From positions 1-64,000 of the forward strand of contig DUVP01000010.1 in the NCBI GenBank assembly GCA_012840975.1: DNA of 64,000 bases, given 5' to 3'. The DNA comes from Mogibacterium sp. GTDB taxonomy: Bacteria; Bacillota; Clostridia; Peptostreptococcales; Anaerovoracaceae. A program made the position numbers and the translations under genes. Below the pieces are notes generated by a model, which made no database searches, was not told the DNA's origin, and saw only the letters and a list, made by a program, of their open reading frames with translations. This document shows positions 18,901 through 30,521 of this stretch, one piece after another; within the stretch, counting starts at the first letter, position 1; each line of letters starts with the position of its first letter.

Positions 18901-19920
18901 ATGGGCTATAAAGTTTTTGATAAAGATTTTAATAATGACATGTTATCAGGCACTTTGTTTTTCTATGGAGCGGAAGATTACCTGATGGATTGGGCAATCG
19001 CAAGAATAATAGAAAAATATGTTCCGAAAGATTCAAGAGATGTAGATGTTCTGCATTTAGACGGAGAGACCTGTGAAACCCGTGACATAATCAAAGCTTC
19101 GGCTACTTATTCGATGTTCGCAGAGAAGAGAGTAGTTGTTGTTAAAAATTTCCTGCCGCTTATATCGGGAAACATAGAAAACGATAGCGATTCTTTATTG
19201 AAATTAGCTTCATCAAACCAGGATTCTTCGATTTTGATTTTTGTTGTTGAGGCGAAGTTCACAGAAAATATAACCGCAATTGGTCGTAGGATGATTAAAG
19301 AGAGTTCCGCTTATGAATTTACTAAACTGGATAAGGCTACACTTAAGGCTTTTATAACAAAGCAAATAAGACAAGAGGGCAAAGTTATAGGAAGAAGGGA
19401 GATGGATCATCTTATAGATATATCAGGGTATTTTTATAAGGGCAGCCGATATTCTCTAAAACACCTCGTTGCAGATATTTTCAAGATCGCAAAGGCAACA
19501 GAGGGCGATGTAATAAGATCCGATGTGATTGAAGAACTGATGACCGGTGAAGAAGATAAATTCGTCTTCAATCTTATCGATGCTCTGATGGACGGAAATA
19601 AAAGCAAAGCTATGGATCTTACCGAAACGATCATAAGAGAAGAAGATTCAACAATGGCCGTAATAGCCCTCCTTACCAAGCAGTTTGAGATCATGTATGA
19701 TGCATTGGAGCTTTCAAAAGAAGGATTTTCAATATCCGAAATGGCAAAACGAACGGGAGTACACGAATTCAGGTTTAAGAAAGCATATCGTTCGGCAATG
19801 CTTTATAAAGAAGAGAAGATAAGAAGTCATCTCATACGGCTTTACAATATAGACAGGAACATAAAAAGCGGTAATATAGATAAAGATCTGGCTTTCGAGC
19901 TTTTTGTGGTTTCCTGTTAG
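18901..19920 (+). CDS. holA: DNA polymerase III delta subunit
   Basis: A 339-residue clamp-loader subunit that opens the sliding clamp. The family signature is FFYGAEDYLMDWAI near the N-terminus, a degenerate AAA+ fold without Walker A, then the helical collar domain. comEC followed by holA is the usual Firmicutes order. The gene ends overlapping recN tail-to-tail by four bases. Confidence 0.9.
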   Translation: MGYKVFDKDFNNDMLSGTLFFYGAEDYLMDWAIARIIEKYVPKDSRDVDVLHLDGETCETRDIIKASATYSMFAEKRVVVVKNFLPLISGNIENDSDSLLKLASSNQDSSILIFVVEAKFTENITAIGRRMIKESSAYEFTKLDKATLKAFITKQIRQEGKVIGRREMDHLIDISGYFYKGSRYSLKHLVADIFKIAKATEGDVIRSDVIEELMTGEEDKFVFNLIDALMDGNKSKAMDLTETIIREEDSTMAVIALLTKQFEIMYDALELSKEGFSISEMAKRTGVHEFRFKKAYRSAMLYKEEKIRSHLIRLYNIDRNIKSGNIDKDLAFELFVVSC

Positions 19921-21545
19921 CTCGAATACTTTATTTTTTCTATAAGATCTTTTGCCGCTTCTATAGAGCTGGAATCTTCGAAGCTGCCGCTGAATAGAGA
20001 GGCAAGCATTTTAATTTTGGATTCTTCATCAAGATGTTTTATTTCCGTTATAGCCTTTCCTGCAGTAAGGTCTTTAGTGATGAGGTAGTTATCATCTCCA
20101 TATGCTGCAATTTGCGGAAGGTGAGTTATACATACAATCTGGTGAGCTGTAGATATTTCTTTTAGCTTGCTTCCGACAACAAGTGCGGTTCGTCCGCTTA
20201 TTCCTGTGTCGATTTCATCAAATATCATAGTTTCGATATTGTCCGTATCTCCGATTATATGTTTGAACGCAAGCATTATCCTGGAAATCTCACCACCTGA
20301 CGCAATTTTAGTGAGAGGCATAAGCGGTTCTCCGGGATTAGTTGAAATCAAGAACTCAATTCTGTCTTGTCCGAGAGGACCTATTTCAGGCATCTTCTCG
20401 AACTCAATACTGAAATCCGAATTGGCAAAATCGAGGTCTTCAAGTTCGGATATCATAGCTGTTTCCAGTTTTTTTGCTATCTTATGCCTCAGGACGCTGA
20501 CTAAATCGGATTGCTCTTTAAGAAGTGAATACTTACGGTCTGCAATTTCTGCAAGACGTTTTTTCTCTCTGTCAAAAGTTTCTATAACCTGAAGTTTGTT
20601 TTCGAGCTCATGCATGTATTCGATAATTTCCTGTATATTGAGATGATATTTTCTTTTAGCGTCTTCAATAACTGAAAGCCTTTCGGAAACAGAGTCCAGA
20701 TCCTCTTCCGAGAAAGAGAGATTAGAGCAGACGTTCCTTAAATTATCGGAAACATCTTCAAGTTGATAGTAAATGTCATTGATTTTATCCGACATAATTA
20801 AAAGATTCTCGCTATATGAAGATATGTTAGAAAGTTCATTGTAGATTTTGTTTAGAGCGGATATTACGGAATTATCGGATTCGCGAAGCAAATCATAAGA
20901 CATGTTGACCGATGTGAATATTTTCTCGGCATTTCTCATCATATCAAGCTGTTCATGAAGATTGTCATCCTCACCAGGGGTCAGTGATAATTTTTTAATG
21001 TAATTATATTCAAATTCAATAAAAGATCTCTGCTTCTTTGCTTCAGATTCTTCACGCAGCAGGTTGTCATATTCCTGTTTTGCCAATTTGCTTTCATCAT
21101 AAAGCCTGCGAAGTACGGAAAGTTCCTCAGAGAGAATATCGTGTCCAAAATTGTCTGTAATAAGAATATGGTTATCTGAGTCAAGAATTTGTTGATTATC
21201 GTATTGTCCGTGAATATCGACCCAATCGGAACAGAATTCACGAAGCTGAGAAAGGGTGATCATCTCACCATTTAATCTGGAAATACTTTTTCCGCCGGAA
21301 AGGATCTCGCGTGAGATAATAAATTCTTCGCCATTCTTGTCACCTGCAATTTGAATAAAGGCTTTATCTGTACCGGTACGCACCATCGTTGTATCGGCAC
21401 GTCCGCCAAGAGCTGTGCTTATTGCGGTTACAAGGATAGATTTACCGGCACCGGTTTCACCCGTAATCACATTAAGAGACTCTCCAAGATCAAAGGAGAG
21501 GTGCTCAATAGTTGCAAAATTGTCAATAACTATACGGTTAAGCAT
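19917..21545 (-). CDS. recN: DNA repair protein RecN
   Basis: A 542-residue SMC-like ATPase that gathers double-strand break ends. N-terminal Walker A GETGAGKSI is near residue 30. Two coiled-coil arms (about 150-225 and 265-350) flank the centre. The C-terminal signature LASGGEISRIMLA and Walker B MIFDEIDTGISG complete the ATPase. It lies nine bases downstream of argR, a conserved pair. Confidence 0.95.
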   Translation of the reverse strand: MLNRIVIDNFATIEHLSFDLGESLNVITGETGAGKSILVTAISTALGGRADTTMVRTGTDKAFIQIAGDKNGEEFIISREILSGGKSISRLNGEMITLSQLREFCSDWVDIHGQYDNQQILDSDNHILITDNFGHDILSEELSVLRRLYDESKLAKQEYDNLLREESEAKKQRSFIEFEYNYIKKLSLTPGEDDNLHEQLDMMRNAEKIFTSVNMSYDLLRESDNSVISALNKIYNELSNISSYSENLLIMSDKINDIYYQLEDVSDNLRNVCSNLSFSEEDLDSVSERLSVIEDAKRKYHLNIQEIIEYMHELENKLQVIETFDREKKRLAEIADRKYSLLKEQSDLVSVLRHKIAKKLETAMISELEDLDFANSDFSIEFEKMPEIGPLGQDRIEFLISTNPGEPLMPLTKIASGGEISRIMLAFKHIIGDTDNIETMIFDEIDTGISGRTALVVGSKLKEISTAHQIVCITHLPQIAAYGDDNYLITKDLTAGKAITEIKHLDEESKIKMLASLFSGSFEDSSSIEAAKDLIEKIKYSS

Positions 21546-21554
21546 AAATTTTCA

Positions 21555-22013
21555 TTAATCTATATTAGATAAAACTTTATCCAGTTCAGCGGTTACGTAA
21601 GGAACATTTTTTTCATGATCAACAACAAGCAGAAGCGTATTGTCTCCTGCTATCGAGCCGACGATATGATCAAGCATAAGGCGATCGATAGCTTCGCCTG
21701 CAGCACCGGAACAACCTGAAAGAGTTTTCACCAGAATTAAATTCTGAGCGACGTCATAAGAAAGGGTAGTCTCTCGGAAAACTTTAATAAATCGTTCGGA
21801 AATAGGCTGATTATCATATTTGCTTACAATGTATTTGTAGTTGCCTTCCTTAGTCTGACCTTTAATCAGTTGAAGTTCCTTAATGTCTCTTGAAACTGTC
21901 GCCTGTGTGACAGAGTAACCTGCCAAAGAGAGAAGATCCAGCAGTTGTTCCTGAGTTTCGACTTCATTGGTCTTAATAATTTCCAGTATTTTATTTTGTC
22001 TGGATAGTCTCAT
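21555..22013 (-). CDS. argR: Arginine repressor ArgR/AhrC
   Basis: A 152-residue winged-helix repressor of arginine metabolism. The N-terminal DNA-binding domain contains SVTQATVSRDIKEL. The C-terminal domain has the arginine-binding motif GCSGAAGEAIDRL and GSIAGDNTLLLV. A well-placed AGGAGG precedes ATG. An ARG-box-like operator upstream suggests autoregulation. Confidence 0.95.
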   Translation of the reverse strand: MRLSRQNKILEIIKTNEVETQEQLLDLLSLAGYSVTQATVSRDIKELQLIKGQTKEGNYKYIVSKYDNQPISERFIKVFRETTLSYDVAQNLILVKTLSGCSGAAGEAIDRLMLDHIVGSIAGDNTLLLVVDHEKNVPYVTAELDKVLSNID

Positions 22014-22062
22014 AATATTCCTCCTTGTCAGCTATATGTCAGTTCCAAAATTATATCATATT

Positions 22063-22080
22063 ATTGAATTATTATGCATA
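22063..22080 (-). promoter_or_regulatory. Putative ARG box upstream of argR
   Basis: ATTGAATTATTATGCATA matches the ArgR consensus (TGAAT-4-ATTCA) with one change in the right half. On the minus strand it overlaps the -35 region for a TATAAT at about 22048-22053, which would permit autorepression. Confidence 0.5.
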
Positions 22081-22174
22081 ATAACGAAAATTAAACTTTT
22101 AATAGAAGAATATAAATTTTTCGTATTATATCATTTGTAAGGTGTTTGACAGAAAAAAGAACAAAAATCGAACA

Positions 22175-22203
22175 TAGACAATAGCCGGTTATAGTGGTAA
22201 AAT
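22175..22203 (+). promoter_or_regulatory. Promoter for ruvC
   Basis: TAGACA, a 17-base spacer and TAAAAT, with TGG just before the -10. It sits 30 bases before ruvC. A stronger-looking TTGACA at 22146 has no good -10 partner. Confidence 0.5.
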
Positions 22204-22235
22204 CAGCAGGTAAGATATAAAGAATGGAAAAAGAT

Positions 22236-22724
22236 ATGAGAATTTTAGGAATCGATCCGGGGTATGCAATCATGGGTTATGCAGTTCTTGATTATGCAGG
22301 TAACAAATTCACACCTGTTACTTACGGATCAATCACTACAGATGCAAAAACACCCGATGAAGAAAGACTTCTCAAATTACATGTAGAATTAACAGAACTT
22401 ATAAAAACTTATCAGCCGGAAGAGGCTTCAATTGAAGAGCTCTTCTATAATACAAACGCATCTACAGCGATGATGGTAGGGCAAGCCAGAGGAATGGCAC
22501 TTCTTGCATGTGTTCAGAACGGGGTGAAAATTTTTGAATATACACCTTTACAGATCAAATCAGCCCTTACGGGCTATGGAAGAGCCGATAAGAAACAAGT
22601 TCAGACAATGGTCAAGATAATTCTCGGATTGAAAGAAACACCAAAACCTGATGACACAGCAGATGCTATAGCAGCTGCTGTTTGCCATGCTCACCATTGT
22701 AGCGGAAGAAAGAGAACATTATGA
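22236..22724 (+). CDS. ruvC: Holliday junction endonuclease RuvC
   Basis: A 162-residue RNase H-fold resolvase that cuts Holliday junctions. Catalytic acids are in LGIDPGYAIMG (Asp near the N-terminus), ASIEELFY and the C-terminal DDTADAIAAAVCH. I chose ATG 22236 because the family starts MRILGIDPG; ATG 22224 in frame would add four residues. It overlaps ruvA by four bases. Confidence 0.95.
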   Translation: MRILGIDPGYAIMGYAVLDYAGNKFTPVTYGSITTDAKTPDEERLLKLHVELTELIKTYQPEEASIEELFYNTNASTAMMVGQARGMALLACVQNGVKIFEYTPLQIKSALTGYGRADKKQVQTMVKIILGLKETPKPDDTADAIAAAVCHAHHCSGRKRTL

Positions 22725-23323
22725 TTAGACTGATTAAAGGGGAATATCTGTTTTATGAGCCGGGTGCAATAATCATACTTACAGATTCGGGTATAGCTTT
22801 CAAAGTCAATGTATCGGATACAAGCAGTTTGCTTACGGCGAGAGAAGGCGATGAGATAAGCGTTTATACCTATCTTCAGGTGAAGGATGATGCAATGTCT
22901 TTATACGGATTTGAGGATACCGATGGACTTATGCTTTTTGAGCAATTGATTTCAGTCAATGGAGTGGGGCCAAAGGCAGGACTTGCAATCATGTCTCTGG
23001 GAACACCTAATCAGATAAAAGGAGCAATTGTCGCTAAGGATGCCGCATCTCTGACCAGAGCTCCGGGAATCGGAAAGAAAACTGCAGAGAGAGTTATACT
23101 GGAATTAAGCGACAAGGTTTCCGCACTTCCGTTCGGAGAAGAATATCTTGCAGAGACTAAGGCAATGATAATACCGGGTTCCGAGGAGAGGAAAGAGGCT
23201 GTTCTGGCTCTTACAACTCTTGGATATAGCAAGAGAGAGTCGGAATCGGCTGTCGGAAGCATTCCTGATGAAAACCTGACTGTTGAAGAATATCTCAAGA
23301 AGGCTCTTAAGCTTCTTATATAG
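22721..23323 (+). CDS. ruvA: Holliday junction helicase subunit RuvA
   Basis: A 200-residue junction-binding subunit. An N-terminal OB fold is followed by helix-hairpin-helix motifs (SVNGVGPKAGLAIM and APGIGKKTAERVILEL) and the C-terminal domain that contacts RuvB. It overlaps ruvC by ATGA and precedes ruvB by 12 bases. Confidence 0.95.
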   Translation: MIRLIKGEYLFYEPGAIIILTDSGIAFKVNVSDTSSLLTAREGDEISVYTYLQVKDDAMSLYGFEDTDGLMLFEQLISVNGVGPKAGLAIMSLGTPNQIKGAIVAKDAASLTRAPGIGKKTAERVILELSDKVSALPFGEEYLAETKAMIIPGSEERKEAVLALTTLGYSKRESESAVGSIPDENLTVEEYLKKALKLLI

Positions 23324-23335
23324 AAGGGGAAATTT

Positions 23336-24370
23336 ATGGAAGGTAAAATTACTCAGACGAAGGCTAACCCGAGTGAATTAGGTGGAGAGCTGACACTGAG
23401 ACCACAGTATTTAAGTGAATATTGCGGACAGTCTGCAACAAAGAAGAATCTGTCTATTTACATTGAAGCGGCAAGGATGAGGGGAGAACCTCTCGATCAC
23501 GTACTCTTTTACGGACCTCCGGGGCTGGGAAAGACCACTTTGGCAGGTGTAATAGCCAACGAGCTGGGAGTGGATATTAAGATAACCTCCGGACCGGCAA
23601 TTGGAAGAGCCGGAGATCTGGCTGCAATTCTTACCAACCTTAACGATAACGATGTTCTTTTTATCGACGAGATACACAGACTCAATCGATCCGTTGAAGA
23701 AGTTCTGTATTCTGCAATCGAGGATTTTGCTCTGGACATCATAATAGGTAAAGGACCTGCCGCAAGATCTCTTCGTATCGATATAGCGAAGTTCACACTT
23801 ATCGGTGCAACGACAAGGGCGGGCAGCCTTTCTGAGCCTTTAAGAGACAGGTTCGGTATAGTCGAGAAATTTGAATTCTATAACACGGAAGAGATTAAAG
23901 ACATATTAAGAAGAACCAGTCATGTTCTCGATGTGACGATAGATCCGGATTCTCTTGAAGAGATTGCAAAACGATCGAGAGGAACACCTCGTATTGGTAA
24001 TAGACTGGTAAAGAGGGTCAGAGATTTTTCTTCGGTAATCGCAGACGGAAATATAGGAATTGATATAACCGAAAAGGCTTTACAAGCTCTCGGAGTGGAT
24101 GAACTGGGTCTTGAAAAACTTGACAGAGACATTCTTGAAACTATCATAACGGCATTTAACGGCGGACCGGTAGGGGTAGAAACAATAGCAGCTTCTATAG
24201 GTGAGGAAAGAGTAACAATAGAAGACGCAAACGAGCCGTACTTGATTCAAGCCGGACTTCTGTACAGAACGCAGAAGGGAAGAATGGCTTCGAAACTCGC
24301 ATACGAACACCTCGATTTACAGCATTTATATAAAGAACCCGATAATGAGCAAATTAGAATGGATTTATGA
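23336..24370 (+). CDS. ruvB: Holliday junction branch-migration ATPase RuvB
   Basis: A 344-residue AAA+ motor. Walker [12 protein letters not shown] is near residue 63, Walker [10 protein letters not shown] near 110, sensor 1 [10 protein letters not shown] and arginine-finger region RDRFGI near 172. The C-terminal winged helix binds DNA. It overlaps queA by four bases. Confidence 0.96.
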   Translation: MEGKITQTKANPSELGGELTLRPQYLSEYCGQSATKKNLSIYIEAARMRGEPLDHVLFYGPPGLGKTTLAGVIANELGVDIKITSGPAIGRAGDLAAILTNLNDNDVLFIDEIHRLNRSVEEVLYSAIEDFALDIIIGKGPAARSLRIDIAKFTLIGATTRAGSLSEPLRDRFGIVEKFEFYNTEEIKDILRRTSHVLDVTIDPDSLEEIAKRSRGTPRIGNRLVKRVRDFSSVIADGNIGIDITEKALQALGVDELGLEKLDRDILETIITAFNGGPVGVETIAASIGEERVTIEDANEPYLIQAGLLYRTQKGRMASKLAYEHLDLQHLYKEPDNEQIRMDL

Positions 24371-25416
24371 GAATAGAAGAATTTGACTATGAACTTCCCC
24401 AAAAATTAATCGCACAACATCCGCTTGAAAAAAGAGACGAGTGCAGATTGATGATTATTGACAGAAAAAAAGGTACAATAGAACATCATAAGTTTTATGA
24501 TGTTCTTGATTATATTGAACCCGGTAACTGTCTCGTCCTCAACGATTCACGAGTTATACCCGCACGTATCTACGGAACAAAGGAGTCGACAGGAGCACAT
24601 ATAGAGACGCTTCTGATAAAGAGAATAGAAGGCGATGACTGGGAAGCGATGGTAAGACCCGGGAAAAGACTTCGACAGGGCGATGTCGTTGTATTCGATA
24701 AAAACAAAACTTTCAAAGGACATATTCTCGGTCACTATGACAGGGAGAACGGTACAAGAAGGATCCGCTTTGAGTATGAAGGCATCTTTATGGAAAGACT
24801 GGATGAAATCGGATCAATGCCGCTTCCTCCGTATATTGATAGGTTGGCGGAAGAATCGGATAAGGATATGTATCAGACAGTTTACAGCAGGATAGACGGC
24901 TCCGTTGCAGCTCCTACAGCGGGACTGCATTTCACAGAAGAACTTCTTGATAACGCGGCTCAAAAAGGGATAAATATCGCCTATGTGACTTTGCATGTGG
25001 GAATAGGTACATTCAGACCTGTAAAATGCGATACGGTAGAAGAGCATCGGATGCATTTTGAAGAATGCTATGTATCCCAAAAGTCTGCAGATATAATCAA
25101 CGATACAATCATGAAAGGCGGAAGGATAATTTCCGTCGGTACGACTTCAACCAGAACGCTCGAGAGTATGGCTATTGAAACGGTTGAAGGATACCGCATT
25201 CAGGCCGGAGAGAAGTCGACAGGAATATTCATATATCCGGGATATAAATTTAAAATTACAGATGCTCTTATTACTAATTTTCATCTTCCCAAGTCCACAC
25301 TGATAATGCTGGTTTCTGCACTATACAATAAAGATAAAATTATAGAGGCCTATGAGGAGGCAATCAGAGAAGAATACAGATTTTTCAGCTATGGCGATGC
25401 GATGTTGATAGTGTAA
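24367..25416 (+). CDS. queA: tRNA preQ1(34) S-adenosylmethionine ribosyltransferase-isomerase
   Basis: A 349-residue enzyme that transfers ribosyl from SAM to 7-aminomethyl-deazaguanine in tRNA, making epoxyqueuosine. Motifs are [65 protein letters not shown] and [18 protein letters not shown]. It acts between Tgt (25995) and QueH (5213), both in this window. Confidence 0.96.
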   Translation: MRIEEFDYELPQKLIAQHPLEKRDECRLMIIDRKKGTIEHHKFYDVLDYIEPGNCLVLNDSRVIPARIYGTKESTGAHIETLLIKRIEGDDWEAMVRPGKRLRQGDVVVFDKNKTFKGHILGHYDRENGTRRIRFEYEGIFMERLDEIGSMPLPPYIDRLAEESDKDMYQTVYSRIDGSVAAPTAGLHFTEELLDNAAQKGINIAYVTLHVGIGTFRPVKCDTVEEHRMHFEECYVSQKSADIINDTIMKGGRIISVGTTSTRTLESMAIETVEGYRIQAGEKSTGIFIYPGYKFKITDALITNFHLPKSTLIMLVSALYNKDKIIEAYEEAIREEYRFFSYGDAMLIV

Positions 25417-25478
25417 AAAGTTTAAAAAAGTGAAATAATAAAAAGACAAATGATGCGATACAGAAAGGAAATGACGAT

Positions 25479-25994
25479 ATGGCAAACGAAGAGTACGGAA
25501 TAATCAGAGAAGCGACAATGGACGACCTGGAAGAAGCACTTGCTCTGCAGGACAGTGTGTATCAGGCTTTGGAAAACAAGAATGTTTTTGCACCGACTAC
25601 CAGGGAAGAGCTGATTGAATCACTTAAAGAGGACAGATGTTTTTGCGTGATAAAAGATGGCGAAATGGCTGCGTTTTCGATTCTTGTATCCCCACGTATT
25701 TCGGACAGAAATTTCGGAACCTATCTGGGATACGATGACGAGAAGCTTCTCAAGACGGCTTCTGTGGATACCTGTTATGTGTCTCCGAAACACAGAGGAA
25801 AAAAACTCCAGCAAAAACTTATTCTCAAGAGACTTGAAGCTGCACGTGAAGAAGGTGCGACTGAAGCATTAACCACGGTTGATCCGACAAATTCATACAG
25901 CTTCAACAATCTGAAGTCCTGCGGAATGGAAGTGGCAAAGGAAGTAGTAATATACGGCGGACTCAACAGATATATTATGAGAGTGGAGCTGTAG
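25479..25994 (+). CDS. GNAT-family N-acetyltransferase
   Basis: A 171-residue acetyl-CoA-dependent acyltransferase. The acetyl-CoA loop is VSPKHRGKKLQQKLI near residue 105, and the C-terminal strand has NNLKSCGMEVAKEV. The substrate cannot be read from sequence. It stands between queA and tgt and ends directly at the tgt start, so it is probably co-transcribed with them. Confidence 0.85.
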   Translation: MANEEYGIIREATMDDLEEALALQDSVYQALENKNVFAPTTREELIESLKEDRCFCVIKDGEMAAFSILVSPRISDRNFGTYLGYDDEKLLKTASVDTCYVSPKHRGKKLQQKLILKRLEAAREEGATEALTTVDPTNSYSFNNLKSCGMEVAKEVVIYGGLNRYIMRVEL

Positions 25995-28584
<2,590 letters not shown>

Positions 28585-28658
28585 TATTGTTTTCTAATAG
28601 GTTTTAAAATTTAATCGAAACACTAAATGAAGTCACCTGTTAAGGAGACGTTTTCTAG

Positions 28659-28829
28659 ATGGGTTATTTTTGTTTCTGTACCCTGCTATGGGGATTTAGG
28701 AGCTCAGCTATTTAAGTTCTTAATAAACATTTGAAATACAGTGATAATCGTGTTTGTGTTGCCATAACTGCACTTCCCATATTGGGTGTGGCTATTGTCG
28801 TAAGAATAACGAAATGTGTTATCAAATAA
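28659..28829 (+). pseudogene. Remnant of a small membrane-protein gene
   Basis: From ATG 28659, preceded by AAGGAGA, the frame reads MGYFCFCTLLWGFRSSAI and stops at TAA 28713-28715. It then continues in the same frame for 37 codons, including the hydrophobic run VCVAITALPILGVAIVVRI, to TAA 28827-28829. A nonsense mutation in a two-helix membrane peptide of about 56 residues is the simplest reading. I do not recognise the family. It fills most of the 320-base gap between rlmD and the FRG gene; I see nothing else firm in that gap. Confidence 0.4.
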
Positions 28830-28907
28830 TTATATAGCTAGGAAAACAGTGTGATAAAATGTATGGGAAATATAGTACTTAATATTTGAAAAAGGAAGAA
28901 TTCAGAT

Positions 28908-30491
28908 ATGCGTAAGGAAACTTTTCAGGAAAAGTTATTTCATGATATGTTACCGCTTGGATTTAGGGATAACGTACATGTTACATTTGGATACCAAGAT
29001 AATTTACGAATAATTCGGGAGCACTTACAAACATTCTATGGATGTAGAGTTGATTGGATTCAATGCATTGATGCGTATTTTAACAGCAATGTGTACAATC
29101 ATCTTTGTCATAATGCAAAGCATTGTGAGGACATACCAATCATCACAGCGGAAGAACTCCACATCATGATACAAGAAGACGAGAACTATCAGTCTGATAT
29201 TGAAAGCTTCCTACAATTGAATCAGATGATAAAGGATGCAGGCACAAGTGTAAATGCGGAAGATGTATTTCGTGCTGCGGAAATGCTTGGTATTTCGCTT
29301 GGTATTTCTTCAAATCAAGAGACACTGGGACTATTTAGGTGGCTTATTTCTCACGAGAGTTTATCGGATGTGGAAAAACAGGATATTAGAGGTAAAATCT
29401 TTGACAACATAGACTTGTTTGTTTTAATAATCGACATGTTCTTGACCCTGCTTGTGCCCGGAATGCAGTTGACATTTCCGATTATTGGAACAGCGATGAC
29501 ACAGGGGAAAAGTCAATTTTTTTATAGAGGTGAAAATACCTTTTATGGTTCATCAAAACCAGGGATATATCGATTAGTCAGTAAAGTTTCTCCAATGAAA
29601 AAACTGACGAACCTTTTTATCTTAAATGAAGCTTGCCATTTTTTGGATTAGTTCGATGCGGTTCAGAAATGGGGTCTTTCTGGTGTAAATTATCTGGCGC
29701 TGGCACAGCACTATGGAATAAAAACTCCGTTGATTGATCTCACAAGTGACTTGAAGACAGCATTGTTTTTTGCTTGTTGTAAATATGAGAACTATCAATG
29801 GCGTCCAATGAAGAAAAAAGATTTTGTAAGCAAACAAAATGAATCTGCGATAAAAAATGTTAGATATGGAGTGCTTTATCGGTCGCCTACAGAAATTACA
29901 GACATGAAGTGGGCGTTGGTCAATGATGAAGATATAACCAATCGAATCATTCCAATTGGCTATCAACCATTCATGCGATGTAGTGCTCAGTATAGTTATG
30001 CAATATCAGTTAAAGATGAGGCATACGATTTGCTAGAAGACCCACTCTTTGATAAGTTCCGTATAGAGCACGATGAAGATTTTTGTCGTTGGATTTTTGA
30101 GGAAATGGATTGTGGAGCCAAAGTATATCTTCATGGAGATATTCCTAAGATAGAGTGCTATATGGAGAAAATTAGAAATATTCATACCATTTCTAAAAAA
30201 ACCTTTGAAGATGTGATTTTAAATCAATGGCACTATTCAGAACAATAAGCTTGGGAAGTCAAACAATCTCTTCAGAGGGAGGGCTATACCATTGTCAATG
30301 GACAGATTGAGTATATTACTAATAACAGGCTCGCAAAGATTAATAGACAATACGACATTGATGTTGCATATAGTAAAGTGGATATTCCGAACGTATCGCG
30401 TCATTTAATCATATTTCCATCGAATAACATAGTTGAAACAGATTCCGGAGGAAGATTCTTGTCACGAATAAAGGCAAAACAAAAGGCATAA
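28908..30491 (+). pseudogene. FRG-domain protein gene broken by two in-frame stops
   Basis: One frame runs for 527 codons, interrupted by TAG 29649-29651 (codon 248) and TAA 30246-30248 (codon 447). The FRG domain spans the first stop. FFYRGEN is near residue 205, and LALAQHYGIKTPLIDLTSDLKTALFFACC follows after the stop, the classic FRG motifs. After the second stop a further 80 codons stay open (WEVKQSLQREG ... LSRIKAKQKA). FRG proteins are found in phage-defence and toxin contexts; their activity is poorly known. The next gene starts 30 bases after the final stop, suggesting a former two-gene operon. Fragments such as 28908-29651 and 29730-30248 may still be translated. Confidence 0.75.
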
Positions 30492-30521
30492 GTCGAATTT
30501 TTACAACTGGATTGGAGGGAT

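Noticed and set aside
20167-20592. Plus-strand 141-residue frame inside recN
   Set aside because: Shadow of the highly conserved recN coding strand; low-complexity and no start signal.
29649-29651. Amber codon as possible pyrrolysine or recoding site in the FRG gene
   Set aside because: TAG ends several core genes here, a second stop (TAA) also breaks the gene, and FRG domains have no known recoded residue.
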